Source of the DNA: Ensifer canadensis
GTDB lineage: Bacteria; Pseudomonadota; Alphaproteobacteria; Rhizobiales; Rhizobiaceae
Reading direction: 5' to 3'
DNA length: 64,000 nucleotides
Assembly: GCF_017488845.2 (NCBI RefSeq)
Contig: NZ_CP083373.1
Coordinates: forward strand, 718,208 to 782,207
Below, one piece after another: positions 16,021 to 24,849 of this stretch; positions within the stretch are counted from its first letter, which is position 1, and every line of letters begins with the position of its first letter. Both the position numbers and the translations under genes were made by a program. The notes beneath the pieces are model-generated. The model was not told where the DNA came from and ran no database searches. It worked only from the letters and a program-made list of their open reading frames with translations.

Positions 16021-17565
16021 TCATACGGGAAGCGTTATCTCGAAAACAGTGCCACCCCCGGCGGCATTCTCAGCCTTGAGAGTGCCGCCATTTGCCTCCA
16101 CCATGCTGACGCAGATGGCGAGGCCGATCCCCAAGCCGTATGGTTTTGTGCTCTGGAATGCTGCAAACAACTTACCCATGATAGCAGGCGATATCCCCGG
16201 GCCGTTATCCATGACGGACATCCTAACCGAAGTGGTGCCTGCCTGCGCCAAACCGATCCGGATCATTTTCCTGGCGCCGTCCATGCTCTCCATCGCCTGG
16301 ATTGCATTGGCGATCAGGTTAACTAACACCTGCTGAAGTTCGATCCTGACTGCGTTCACAGCAGGCAAATCCCTTTCGGACTCGACGCGGATGTCGACCT
16401 TGCCGCGAAGCAGATCCGGCGTCATCAATGCACAGGTTTCGTCGACCAGCGACATCAGATCCAAGACCTCTGGCATGCGTCGTTCTTGCCTTAGCAGGCG
16501 CCGGGTATTCTCGATAATGTCGCTTGCGCGCTTGCAGTCCCGCACCATTCGTTCCGCTGATCGCCGCACCGCGACGAGGTTTGGCGGGGCCCTGGACAAC
16601 CACTTCAACAGGGTTTGAGTGTTGACAGTCAGAGCGGCGAGCGGTTGGTTGAGTTCGTGGGCAAGCGAGGCAGATAGGGCGCCCACGGTTGCGGCTCTTG
16701 CTGCTTTGGCCAACTCGGCCTGCGCCTCCAACAGCGCCTTCTGTGTCATCTCTCGTTGTGTGATGTCGACCATTCCGACAACGACGCGGTCAAAGGCAGC
16801 CGTGTCTTCCGGAAAGCGCAGACTGATGATCACCTGCCGGGTCTCGGCGTCGTGCCTGACGATAGTTCCGGTCTGCTCGAGGCTTTTTCGTTCACTGAAA
16901 ATCGCATCAAGGAGGTTGATGGTCGTTTCACGGTCGGCCAGGACGTGTCCTGTCATCGCGACGGTGATTCCCTTTGTCGCTACATGGCCAAGCAGTTCGA
17001 TGGCAGCATCGTTTGCAGCAATCGTCCTGATCAAACGGGCGCATTTTTCCACGACGTCAGGATTACCAAGGGCATGGGATCGAAAGTCGGCGACGCCTTC
17101 ACGCTTGAGTGACAAAAGATAGGTTCTTACTGAGGAATAGTCGCGCTCCCATAGGGCGACCCGGCTTTGTTCGAAGATCGAGCGATAACGGCGCTCGCTG
17201 TCGCGAAGCGCCTTGTTCGATGCGATGAGCTCGGTGCGAGCTGCAGCGTTCCTGAGGATGAGTGCACAGGTAACGGAAATGGCTGAAAGCGATACCGTCA
17301 GGCGAAGCAGACTGGAGATGTCGAAAATGAAGCCGTGACCCATCGTATAGGAGACGAGGGTCAGAATATTACATGTCACGCCTACGAAAATCACTCCATG
17401 TCGGCTCAGCAAGCCCGCCGAGAGTAGCATCACGATTACATAGAGCACCGCTATCGCGCTCTCGATTTGAGTAAACGCATCGATGTAGAAGACCGCAGCA
17501 CCAAGAGCTGCGGCCGCAACTGTATTGACGATATCGTGAGGCGTAGCGTTCTGGACGCCACCCAT
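16021..17565 (-). CDS. Membrane-bound sensor histidine kinase, FixL/TodS-like transmitter
   Basis: About 514 residues. A hydrophobic N-terminal region (roughly residues 12-105, about four helices) is followed by a PAS-like segment (RYRSIFEQSRVALWER) and a second linker region. The HisKA box SLAHELNQPLAAL contains the phospho-acceptor His near residue 303. The HATPase_c domain follows (N box NLIANAIQAM, DNGPGIS, GLGIGLA). The transmitter type pairs with FixJ-like regulators, so the orphans at 7340 and 13127 are candidate partners. The start is uncertain: ATG 17565 is chosen; a TTG at 17670 would add 35 residues, and neither has a good SD. Confidence 0.88.
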   Translation of the reverse strand: MGGVQNATPHDIVNTVAAAALGAAVFYIDAFTQIESAIAVLYVIVMLLSAGLLSRHGVIFVGVTCNILTLVSYTMGHGFIFDISSLLRLTVSLSAISVTCALILRNAAARTELIASNKALRDSERRYRSIFEQSRVALWERDYSSVRTYLLSLKREGVADFRSHALGNPDVVEKCARLIRTIAANDAAIELLGHVATKGITVAMTGHVLADRETTINLLDAIFSERKSLEQTGTIVRHDAETRQVIISLRFPEDTAAFDRVVVGMVDITQREMTQKALLEAQAELAKAARAATVGALSASLAHELNQPLAALTVNTQTLLKWLSRAPPNLVAVRRSAERMVRDCKRASDIIENTRRLLRQERRMPEVLDLMSLVDETCALMTPDLLRGKVDIRVESERDLPAVNAVRIELQQVLVNLIANAIQAMESMDGARKMIRIGLAQAGTTSVRMSVMDNGPGISPAIMGKLFAAFQSTKPYGLGIGLAICVSMVEANGGTLKAENAAGGGTVFEITLPV

Positions 17566-17809
17566 GGTCACCGGGTTTTTACGGGTCTGTTGATTGCCGT
17601 TTTTCGCCGAGCGACGCCGATAGGCGGAATTGTCCAAGGCGATACGGGCATGATCGGGGAGTGGCGTCAAAAGCGGTATGTCATCAATGCTTGTGTCGAT
17701 GGATAGACGCTATCAGCAGCCGGCTGCGGTGAGGACTATACTCGTGGATAGGTGCAGCCGTGATCTTGCCGGCCCACCTGCAGCCGGGTCGGCGTCCCCC
17801 TATATTTCA

Positions 17810-18772
17810 TCAAGCAAAGGCTCCAGTCATCGAAACCGATGCGTCCCAGAGACGCCGTGCCGCAACAGGATCGATTGCCCAACTTGCAACCCCCTTGCTG
17901 CCTAATTCGCCGTTGTAGGGTTGGGCGACGCCGAAGTCTTCGAGATATTCACCTCCAAACCCGTCAAGCTCGAGGCTGGCACCTGCCCAGACCATTGAAG
18001 CGGCGCCTTGTTGCGGGGTCTTGCGGCCGTTCGCCGGATCGATGCGCAGGTTTCCGTCTGCATCGTATGCGTCGAACCGTGCCAAGTATTCCGGCGTCAG
18101 GTGCCTGACAATATCGGTCAGGATTTGGCCCGGATGCAATGAAAAGGCGCGCACGCCGACTTCGCGTCCGCGCCTGTCGAGCTCAACTGCGAACAATGCG
18201 TTTGCTGTTTTGGCCTGACCATAGGCGAGCACGCTGTCATAGGCGCGGCGGACGAAATGGATATCGTCGAAATCGATACCTCCCGCCTGATGTGCGCGTG
18301 AGGAAACACTGACAACACGCGCGCCATTCGCGCGCGTGAGCGCCGGCCATAGAGCCGCGGTCAGTTGGAAATGGCCGAGGTGATTGATCGCAAACTGCCC
18401 CTCGTGGCCGTCCGAGTTGCGCCACAGTGGGGTTGCCATGACGCCGGCACTATTGATCAGCATCGATATGGGTCGCCCACTGGAAACGACTTCTGCCCCG
18501 AATGCCGCAATCTCGCTGGGAACCGAGAGGTCCAGGTCAGCGATCGTTACGTTGCGCAGATGTGCAAGATTTCGTTCGGCCTTTGAGCAGTCCCGCGCCG
18601 GAACGATGACGGTAGCGCCGACGCTGGCAAGCGCGCGTGTTGCCTCCAGACCTAGACCTGAATAGCCGCCAGTGACAACGGCGGTCGTGCCATTTAGGTC
18701 AAGCCCTTCGACCACCTGCTGTGCTGTGCTGGCAACACCAAAACGCGAGTTAATGAGATTCGGATTGTGCAT
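17810..18772 (-). CDS. Short-chain dehydrogenase, retinol-dehydrogenase/WW-oxidoreductase-like
   Basis: 320 residues, longer than classical SDRs, as in the RDH-like branch. The cofactor motif TGGYSGLG is at residues 35-42, NSAG near 107-110, and the catalytic pair Tyr-Lys is in YGQAK. It probably acts on a hydrophobic or aromatic carbonyl. It is divergent from an AraC-family gene, the usual arrangement for AraC-controlled oxidoreductases. The 5' end (ATG 18772) lies 81 bp from the chosen AraC start. Confidence 0.88.
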   Translation of the reverse strand: MHNPNLINSRFGVASTAQQVVEGLDLNGTTAVVTGGYSGLGLEATRALASVGATVIVPARDCSKAERNLAHLRNVTIADLDLSVPSEIAAFGAEVVSSGRPISMLINSAGVMATPLWRNSDGHEGQFAINHLGHFQLTAALWPALTRANGARVVSVSSRAHQAGGIDFDDIHFVRRAYDSVLAYGQAKTANALFAVELDRRGREVGVRAFSLHPGQILTDIVRHLTPEYLARFDAYDADGNLRIDPANGRKTPQQGAASMVWAGASLELDGFGGEYLEDFGVAQPYNGELGSKGVASWAIDPVAARRLWDASVSMTGAFA

Positions 18773-18853
18773 GTATGGCTCCGTGATGCTTGTGCCAGGG
18801 ATATATCGGCACTACCTCTGGAGGATCCATCATCAAGGCGCCAAAGTACTGTC

Positions 18854-19774
18854 GTGATCGTCCAAAAGCCCAACGAAGATGCACTCTCATCCATTCTGGA
18901 ATGTCTTGGCGCCCGAGCCCTCTGCTCGATGCGATTGGAGGCTGGCGGGAGTTGGGCCGTCCATTTTCCCTTGCCGCGGGTACTCAAGTTCGATTTTGTT
19001 CGGCGCGGCGAATGCTGGCTACGCCTCAGTGGCGCCGAGCCAGTGCGGATCAACGCTGGTGATTGTATCATCGTAGCCGGCGTCCACTATGAGCTTGCCA
19101 ACGATCCGGATACGCCGGCCCTTCCTGCACAGGAGGTGTTTTCGCCAGCGGGACCCGCACAAATCGGCGCTGTGACGGACTTCACTGTCCTCGGTGGGAC
19201 GCTTCAACTCGACGCTGGCGACGTTCTGTTCGTAACGGGCGTGTTACCTTCCGTTGTCGTAATACGGGCGGATGAAATGGCACCAGTAGGGTGGCTATTG
19301 GAGCAGCTGGATCACGAATGGGACAGCGGCAGGCCTGGAGCTCGACTGGCGAGTAACGACCTCATGCGCCTTGCTTTCATTCACGTATTGCGTGCGCATT
19401 TGGCGAAGCTCGACGAGGGCGTCGGATGGCTTCACGCTCTGATTGATCGAAACTTGGGCCCAGCGATGCGAGCCATTCACGCAGATCCGGCTCGTGCCTG
19501 GACGGTCAGCGAACTGGCGCGCATCGCCGGGCAATCGCGGTCTGGGTTTGCGGCAAGATTTCGCGCTCATGTGGGATTGTCGCCAATGGACTATATCGCC
19601 CTTTGGCGGGTGAGATTGGCATCCGCCAAGCTCCGCGGAAGCAATTTGCCGATATCACATATCGGCCAGGAACTTGGATTTGCGACTGACAGTGGATTTA
19701 GTGCCATGTTTCGCCGGGTGATGGGCATGTCTCCCCGACAATACCGCCGGAAGCAGGCCGATCTGCACACATGA
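18854..19774 (+). CDS. AraC-family transcriptional regulator
   Basis: About 306 residues. The N-terminal cupin_6-type sensor domain (residues 1-180: EAGGSWAVHFP, INAGDCIIV) is followed by two AraC helix-turn-helix motifs (WTVSELARIAGQSRSGFAARF and LGFATDSGFSAMFRRVMGMSP). GTG 18854 is chosen because the sensor domain begins right after it. An earlier GTG at 18767 would overlap the divergent SDR start. It likely activates the SDR at 17810 in response to a small molecule. Confidence 0.85.
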   Translation: MIVQKPNEDALSSILECLGARALCSMRLEAGGSWAVHFPLPRVLKFDFVRRGECWLRLSGAEPVRINAGDCIIVAGVHYELANDPDTPALPAQEVFSPAGPAQIGAVTDFTVLGGTLQLDAGDVLFVTGVLPSVVVIRADEMAPVGWLLEQLDHEWDSGRPGARLASNDLMRLAFIHVLRAHLAKLDEGVGWLHALIDRNLGPAMRAIHADPARAWTVSELARIAGQSRSGFAARFRAHVGLSPMDYIALWRVRLASAKLRGSNLPISHIGQELGFATDSGFSAMFRRVMGMSPRQYRRKQADLHT

Positions 19775-19925
19775 TCGAGGTGACATAGTTCTCCGGAGTG
19801 ATAGGGCTCCTGGAAGAAGGAACCAATCACCAAATGCCTCGTTCACCTTAAGATTGTTTTAACGAGAAGTGCCGTGACAATGCGTTGTGCTTTCGCTAGC
19901 CATTGGTGCAGGTGGAGAAGATTGC

Positions 19926-20366
19926 ATGCCGCAGTCTGTTCAAGTGACAGTGCATGGCCAGGAGGACCGTTCATCCATGGCAATCGATGGGGAACAGGAA
20001 CAGCAGGCAAGTAAACAGCGACCCGTCGTTGCAGTCGTCGATGACGATCCGGTTGTGCTCGAAGCGCTGGAAGACTTGCTGGAATCGGCCGGTTATTCTG
20101 CGCGCGGGTTCCCGTCTGCCGCGTCTTTGCTTTCCAACGGTCTCTCCGGGTTGGATGTCATAATCACCGATATTGGAATGCCAGGAATGGATGGCTTTGA
20201 ACTCTGCGATGCCGTGAACTCTGTTCGGCCGGAAATGCCGGTTTTCTTGATGACCGGCCGCCACGACATTGAAGGCAAACGGAGCGAAACATCGAACTTG
20301 GGGATATTCCGCAAGCCGTTCGACACCCGAGTTCTTCTTGCGGCGGTCAAAGACGCATTAGCTTGA
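19926..20366 (+). CDS. Single-domain response regulator (CheY-like receiver)
   Basis: 146 residues: a 30-residue polar N-terminal extension, then one receiver domain. Acidic Asp39-Asp41, phospho-acceptor Asp82 (IITDIGMPG), Thr in LMTGRHD and Lys in FRKPF are present. No output domain, so it acts by protein-protein contact or as a phosphate sink for a FixL-like kinase. ATG 19926 has GGAG eight bases upstream; the longer frame to 19887 does not. No kinase is adjacent. Confidence 0.85.
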   Translation: MPQSVQVTVHGQEDRSSMAIDGEQEQQASKQRPVVAVVDDDPVVLEALEDLLESAGYSARGFPSAASLLSNGLSGLDVIITDIGMPGMDGFELCDAVNSVRPEMPVFLMTGRHDIEGKRSETSNLGIFRKPFDTRVLLAAVKDALA

Positions 20367-20733
20367 CGAGATGAAAGCGAAGGGATGCCGGCGACAATGT
20401 GCGAGCCGCTTTCCACTCGGCAAGATCTCTCTTGCCTGCGCGTGGCGCAGACCCGAAGCGTTCAAGATCTTTCTGCCGATGGATCGCAAGCCAGTTCTTG
20501 AGGTTGGAGATGCGCAAGTTCGCGCCGGGCGTGCGCGGGCGCTGCATCGCCCGGTGCGCTTCCTCCAGTCCTCCGGCAACGGCTTGGCTGGATGCCAAGA
20601 GGGCAGCCGCGACCAGCCGATTCGGCAAGTGAGCCGAACGGCATGGGCAACATTGTCGGACGCGCCTTCCGTTTTCGGGTGATCGGACCGGTGCTACTCC
20701 CTGCAGTCTATCGCCATTCGAAATCGCAAAAAG
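20367..20733. other. Gap without a recognised gene
   Basis: A minus-strand frame ends at 20347 and includes a protein-like stretch (ISNLKNWLAIHRQKDLERF). It has no SD, no known motif and overlaps the receiver gene's 3' end. It may be a gene remnant; I do not call it. Confidence 0.35.
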
Positions 20734-20751
20734 GTTTCCAAGAAAGGAAAC
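20734..20751. promoter_or_regulatory. Distal operator of the GST-ArsR operon
   Basis: GTTTCC-aagaaa-GGAAAC. It has the same arms and six-base spacer as the site at 20785, exactly 51 bp upstream of it. Confidence 0.55.
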
Positions 20752-20784
20752 TGTTGTTGCGTCGATGGAAGGGCAGGTCTATAA

Positions 20785-20802
20785 GTTTCCAATGTTGGAA
20801 AC
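20785..20802. promoter_or_regulatory. Proximal operator of the GST-ArsR operon
   Basis: GTTTCC-aatgtt-GGAAAC, the core of a longer perfect dyad (20783-20804). It ends 13 bp before the GST start, so a bound repressor would block transcription or initiation. The ArsR protein of the operon is the likely binder. Confidence 0.65.
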
Positions 20803-20815
20803 TTAGGAGTGGCCC

Positions 20816-21499
20816 ATGCTGACGCTCTACATCCACCCACTTGCCTCCTTCTGCCACAAGGTTCTCATAAGCCTTTATGAAAGCGAGCTGGTCTTTGAGG
20901 CAAGGACGGTGGATTTCTCCGATCCGGGATCGGCCGCAGCGCATTTTGAACGTTGGCCTGTCGGGAAGATTCCCGTGTTGCATGATAGCGCAACAGGTCG
21001 CGTCGTGCCCGAGACGAGCATCATCATTGAGTATCTGCAGACGCGATACCCCGAGCAATTCCGCTTCCTCCCTGACGACGCACGGCTGCGGCTGGACACG
21101 CGGCTCTGGGATCGCTTCTATGATCTCCATGTCAGTGTGCCCATGCAGAAGATCGTCACGGACCGGATCAGGCCGGCCGGAGCCGGAGATCCGTACGGAG
21201 TTGCCGAGGCGCATGAGGCGCTCGAGACGGCCTATGCAATGATCGAGACGCAGCTATCGGGAAAGGCCTGGGCGGTGGGTGACGACTTCACGCTGGCGGA
21301 TTGCGCCGCCTTCCCAGCCTTGTTTTTCGCATCCGTCGTTCATCCGATTGGAGGCGTGAGGCCCGCGTTGTCCTCCTATCTGGATCGGCTCCTGTCACGC
21401 CCGTCGGTGGCGCGTGTAATGGACGAGGCACGTCCCTTCTTCCGGTTTTTCCCTTATAAGGAGGCCCTGCCAGAGCGCTTCCGGGAGAAGACTGAATGA
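20816..21499 (+). CDS. Glutathione S-transferase
   Basis: A 227-residue cytosolic GST. The N-terminal thioredoxin-like domain (residues 1-80) has the Ser-Phe-Cys active-site region (HPLASFCHKV), cis-Pro in GKIPVL and the glutathione-binding PETSIIIEYL. The C-terminal helical domain (residues 90-215) has the DDFTLADCAAFPAL signature. It conjugates glutathione to electrophiles. First gene of a three-gene operon; it overlaps the ArsR gene by 4 bp. AGGAG lies six bases before the ATG. Twin operators upstream imply that it is the target of the ArsR repressor. Confidence 0.92.
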   Translation: MLTLYIHPLASFCHKVLISLYESELVFEARTVDFSDPGSAAAHFERWPVGKIPVLHDSATGRVVPETSIIIEYLQTRYPEQFRFLPDDARLRLDTRLWDRFYDLHVSVPMQKIVTDRIRPAGAGDPYGVAEAHEALETAYAMIETQLSGKAWAVGDDFTLADCAAFPALFFASVVHPIGGVRPALSSYLDRLLSRPSVARVMDEARPFFRFFPYKEALPERFREKTE

Positions 21500-21840
21500 A
21501 GAACACACCGCAGACGAATTTCGATCGGATGTTTCATGCTCTCTCGGATCCTTACCGAAGAGCCTTCATCGAGCAGCTTTCGAAGGGACCGGCCGCGGTG
21601 AAGGAACTCGCTGCACCAGCGGCCGTGCAACTTCCGGCGGTCCTGAAGCACCTTCGTGTCCTCGAGGAAGGCGGCATCGTCATCTCCGAAAAGGTCGGCC
21701 GCGTGCGGACCTACCGGATGCGCCCAGACGCCTTTCGTGCAGTGGGCAACTGGATCGATGAGCGCCAGAGCGAGATGAACGATGCCTTCGATCGACTGGC
21801 TATTCTGATGGCGCAAACACCGGAAAAGAAGGATCACTGA
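21496..21840 (+). CDS. ArsR/SmtB-family regulator without metal-site cysteines
   Basis: A 114-residue winged-helix protein of the type paired with SRPBCC genes (FHALSDPYRRAFIEQLSKGP, LPAVLKHLRVLEEGGIV). It has no Cys and no ELCVCD-type metal box, so it responds to something other than classical thiolate metals. Translationally coupled to the GST (ATGA overlap) and to the next gene (one-base overlap). Probably autorepresses the operon through the GTTTCC-N6-GGAAAC sites. Confidence 0.9.
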   Translation: MKNTPQTNFDRMFHALSDPYRRAFIEQLSKGPAAVKELAAPAAVQLPAVLKHLRVLEEGGIVISEKVGRVRTYRMRPDAFRAVGNWIDERQSEMNDAFDRLAILMAQTPEKKDH

Positions 21841-22304
21841 TGGGAGTCAATGTCGACCACCGCACGTTCGTCATCAAGCGCGCACTGCCGGGTAGCCCCG
21901 CTCACGCATTTCGCTTTTGGTCTGATCGTGCCTTGAAGCGACAATGGAATGCCTGTCATCCCGACTGGCATGTGCTGGAAGATCGGTTCGACTTCCGAGT
22001 CGATGGTTGCGAACGCTTGGTCTGGCGCATGCCTCAGGGGATCGTTCAGGAGATGACCGCTCATTTCCTCGAAATCGCCGAGCGGCAACGCATAGTTTAT
22101 GCCTATACGATGCGGACAGATGGCCGAAGCTTTTCTTCATCTCTTGTAACCGTGGAGTTCGAAAGCACGCCTACAGGAACCGAGATGACCTTCACCGAGC
22201 AAGCCATGTTTGCAGATGTCAAGCACGCAGAGAGAAGAGAAAGTGGCACAGGCGTTGGATTTGATCGGCTGTACCAGGCTATGGAAGCTGCCTCGGTTGG
22301 GTGA
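21840..22304 (+). CDS. SRPBCC/AHSA1-domain protein
   Basis: 154 residues with the START-like fold of the AHSA1 group (AFRFWSDRALKRQWN, VDGCERLVWRM, FTEQAMFAD). Members bind hydrophobic ligands in a deep pocket. The ArsR-SRPBCC pair is a common module in which the SRPBCC protein is thought to bind or process the small molecule sensed. Third gene of the operon, overlapping the ArsR gene by one base. Ligand unknown. Confidence 0.88.
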   Translation: MGVNVDHRTFVIKRALPGSPAHAFRFWSDRALKRQWNACHPDWHVLEDRFDFRVDGCERLVWRMPQGIVQEMTAHFLEIAERQRIVYAYTMRTDGRSFSSSLVTVEFESTPTGTEMTFTEQAMFADVKHAERRESGTGVGFDRLYQAMEAASVG

Positions 22305-22559
22305 TGGGCCTGAACTCCCGCTTTTGGTGCAATACGGGCTTTTGTCGTGCAATTTCTGTTTTTACTTACGCATCATAGCAGTGGCATGATTCCGTTCCTC
22401 GAAGCGCGCATCTGACCGGGCTCGGATCAGCTTGGCGGGGGCGCCTCAAACAGAACCTACGTGACGCACCTTGATGGTCCAACGCCGCCTAGCCTTCGCT
22501 ACCGGTGGCGCTGTTGCACCTCGCGCCAGCCATATTGCCCGTCCGTGACTTTTCCTTCG
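22305..22559. other. Gap after the GST operon
   Basis: No gene supported. The arylsulfatase relic begins at its right end. Confidence 0.4.
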
Positions 22560-22705
22560 AGCGCGGCATCAGTTCGATCTGGACATCCTTCATGTGCGAC
22601 GGGCTGACCGTGTCCGCGCTGATGCCAAAGGTGTCGATGCTGAAACGGTCACCAACGGTTTTTCGATTTTGCCTTCGGTGACTTTCTTGTCACATAGATC
22701 GCGGC
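22560..22705 (-). pseudogene. Relic of an arylsulfatase C-terminus
   Basis: On the minus strand two frames joined by a frameshift near 22650 read DKKVTEGKIEK, then DRFSIDTFGISADTVSPS, then VQIELMP. This resembles the C-terminal beta domain of sulfatases (KKVxEGRIEKT, RFGxDTFGIGxDTGSPV, KVTIEL). The segment that should lie between SPS and VQIEL is largely missing. No sulfatase catalytic region remains. Confidence 0.5.
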
Positions 22706-22891
22706 TGATGCAGCCTTGCTGCACTCGTAGAGGTTTGGCCGCTGTCGTCCAAATCGCCCCCCCTCGCTGAGAGGTGTTGCTGCGATTGTCTTGATTTGTC
22801 GAGCGAGAGCCGCAAGCTTTTTTGCAAGATCCTGTAATTCGATCGGTGAAGCCGCGCGCTCGCGGGTGTCCTTGACGCTAGGTCCGTGCAC
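22649..22891 (-). CDS. Small hypothetical protein, 80 residues
   Basis: A GTG start with AGGAGG five bases upstream supports translation. Residues 1-60 look like a natural helical protein (PIELQDLAKKLAALARQIKTIAA, RFGRQRPNLYE). The last 15 or so residues read through the arylsulfatase relic in another frame, so the original C-terminus may have been replaced. No known family recognised. Confidence 0.5.
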   Translation of the reverse strand: MHGPSVKDTRERAASPIELQDLAKKLAALARQIKTIAATPLSEGGRFGRQRPNLYECSKAASAAIYVTRKSPKAKSKNRW

Positions 22892-23161
22892 GGTGTCCTC
22901 CTCTCCCATTGGACATAAGCACAATGTATATTTCAAAAACGGAATATAAGACTACCTCCCAAAACGCGCTATGATCGCGGTACACAGCCAATGGTTTATT
23001 TAGCAAAGGTGGCTGTCGCGTTGCCTCGCTATGGCTTGAAGTAGCCGGCTTTCGACCTAAGCGACCGGCATGGGCCGAGCCAAACTTTCTAGACGCGTCA
23101 GCGATGATGCTGGAAATCGATGGCGCTTGTAGCTAACAGGGGCCCGGATAATCGTCGCCAG

Positions 23162-23715
23162 TTATAAGCAAACAAAATCATGGCAGGTTAACGTGAGATC
23201 ATCGCGACGAGGAATGTAGCCACGACTGCCGTTGATCAGGGTGCGGGTGTAGGGGTGGATAACGGCCCGCTTGATCAGCTGCCGCTTTTCCGCAACTTCG
23301 ACGAAGCCACCATCCTGCATCATGGCAACGCGGTCGCACAGGTGAGCGACCACGGCGAGATCGTGGCTGACGAGGATATATGTCAGCCCTTCTCGCTCAC
23401 GCAGATCTTTCAGCAGGTTCAGGATCTCGGCCTGGATGGACACGTCGAGCGCCGACGTCGGTTCATCGAGCAGTAGAATGTGGGGTGACAGAGCCCCCGG
23501 GCAATGGCCACGCGCTGGCGCTGGCCGCCGGACAGCTGATGCGGGAACCGATATCGAAAATTCTGTGGCAAACCAACATCTTCGAGTGCTTTGTTCACCC
23601 GTTCCTGGCGCCGATCCAGCCCATGGATCTCCAGTGGCTCCAGAAGCGTGCGACCGATCGCGTGCCGCGGGTGGATGGAACCGAATGGGTCCTGAAACAG
23701 CTGCGAGCCTAATCA
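23162..23715 (-). pseudogene. Relic of an oligopeptide/dipeptide ABC transporter ATPase
   Basis: The upstream half reads QLFQDPFGSIHPR (Q-loop) and PHQLSGGQRQRVAIARGL (signature) in one frame. After a frameshift near 23490 the other frame continues with HILLLDEPTSALDVSIQ (Walker B, D-loop), ILVSHDLAVVAHLCDRVAMMQ and HPYTRTL. This is the DppD/DppF/GsiA type. Walker A and everything before it are missing. No permease or binding-protein gene is adjacent. Confidence 0.85.
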
Positions 23716-23784
23716 CCGGCGCGAACCTGCTGGGTGGAAGGTGGATGATCCGTCGCCTGAGGCGGGGCTGCGTTCGACGAAGTT

Positions 23785-23998
23785 GGGTTAATCTCGGGAA
23801 GGTGATCGTCGAGGGCGAGGACCGGTATGGCGAGGGCGTCAAATGTCGCGGCCCGGCTTCGAGACCGGGCGAGATATGGTCTCGCCAAAGGTCACCAGAG
23901 GTTGAGAATAAGCTGGTTTCCGGCCTCGAGCCGATGGGCGCAGAAGGTGAAGAATATCGCGGAACCGGTGCAGGCTTTCCGCGTCATCCTTGAAGGAC
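23785..23998 (+). pseudogene. Relic of a class III adenylate cyclase
   Basis: Two plus-strand frames alternate to give NLGKVIVEGEDRYGEGV, NVAARL, then VENKLVSGLEPMGA and QKVKNIAEPVQAFRVIL. This is the conserved end of the catalytic domain in rhizobial CHASE2/TPR-type cyclases (GDVIVEGDDIYGDGVNVAARLE ... VKNIPEPVRVYRV). At least three frame changes and a deletion after NVAARL. Confidence 0.7.
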
Positions 23999-24100
23999 AA
24001 GTTCCACGCCAATCAAAGCGCATGGGCTGTTCGTCGAATGCATAAAACAGCGCCTGGCCGACGACGCGCTTGGCGCCACGCCCGCCGAGCGCTGCCTGAG

Positions 24101-24125
24101 GGAACCTTTCCTTTGGTTTCGATTT
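24101..24125 (+). promoter_or_regulatory. Possible EcfG/RpoE2 promoter
   Basis: GGAAC-N18-TT, with the TT 36 bp before the GTG at 24161. It fits the S. meliloti RpoE2 spacing but lacks the preceding CG of the best sites. Confidence 0.4.
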
Positions 24126-24160
24126 GAATCTTAGAAAGACGACAAAATTGGAGACCAGCT

Positions 24161-24418
24161 GTGGACTTCGAGACGATCGGCCGTCGGCGTCTGATGATGC
24201 GCTTGCCGGCGTATCGACGGCAGCTAGAAACGCTGAAAATCCCAGCCCTAAAGGACCTCCTAAAGGCCTACGGGTTCGCGGCCATTCAGAGGGACCAGGT
24301 GCGTGCGGTTGAAGGCCACAAAACGCGCCATGCCCGACTGGATTGCGACTGCGCGAGGATCGAGATGGATGTTGTTCGGCTGCTCACGAATGTCGCCGCC
24401 CGGGCCGTAAAGGCATAG
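24161..24418 (+). CDS. Small hypothetical protein of the GRxRxxxxLP family, copy 1
   Basis: 85 residues, GTG start with GGAGA upstream. It shares with 24496-24783 and 36743-37006 an N-terminal GRRRLMMRLPAY motif (residues 7-18). The shared middle and end patterns are a (D)LLKAYGFAAIQ.DQVR helix and an IEMDVVRLL tail. No known domain or catalytic residues. The middle (GHKTRHARLDCDCA) departs from the other copies, so it may be diverging. Lies next to copy 2, possibly under stress-type promoters. Confidence 0.65.
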   Translation: MDFETIGRRRLMMRLPAYRRQLETLKIPALKDLLKAYGFAAIQRDQVRAVEGHKTRHARLDCDCARIEMDVVRLLTNVAARAVKA

Positions 24419-24427
24419 ACCCCACCA

Positions 24428-24452
24428 GGAACTTTTCTTAGCAGTCAGAGTT
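24428..24452 (+). promoter_or_regulatory. EcfG/RpoE2-type promoter
   Basis: GGAAC-N18-TT (reading aGTT at the -10), 43 bp before the start at 24496. Matches the general stress response consensus of alphaproteobacteria. Confidence 0.55.
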
Positions 24453-24495
24453 GGACCGCTGCGGTTACTGCTTGTGGCCAAAACGGAGCAAGAAA

Positions 24496-24783
24496 ATGAA
24501 CCTGGAAAAGATCGGCAGAGCACGCATGATGCTACGGCTGCCTGCCTACGGGCGCTTACTTTCCGAGTTAAGAAGCCGATCGATGATCGAGATTTTCATT
24601 GCCTATGCCGAGGCGTCAATCCAACTCGATGTGCTGCGCAGCACCGACACTCCCGATGGGGTCTTGATTGAAGAATACGACCAGATTTGCTTGAAGATCG
24701 AAAACAGTATCGAGCCATATCTGAGGATGTTGACCGAGCAAAGCCTTACAAGTCACGCGACCAAAGAAACGCAGGCGCGATAG
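24496..24783 (+). CDS. Small hypothetical protein of the GRxRxxxxLP family, copy 2
   Basis: 95 residues, ATG with GGAG seven bases upstream. Pattern: LEKIGRARMMLRLPAYGRLL (residues 3-22), IFIAYAEASIQLDVLRS (35-51), LIEEYDQICLKIENSIEPYL (60-79). All predicted helical, no transmembrane segment. Paralogous to 24161 and 36743. Family not recognised; the EcfG-type promoter suggests general stress induction. Confidence 0.7.
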   Translation: MNLEKIGRARMMLRLPAYGRLLSELRSRSMIEIFIAYAEASIQLDVLRSTDTPDGVLIEEYDQICLKIENSIEPYLRMLTEQSLTSHATKETQAR

Positions 24784-24849
24784 CACGCATCAACTACCCG
24801 GGAACCGCAGTAGGAAGCAGCTAAACTTAGCCGCGTTGGATCTGAACGA

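Noticed and set aside
18767..18856. Upstream GTG start of the AraC gene
   Set aside because: It would overlap the divergent SDR start and adds residues before the sensor domain.
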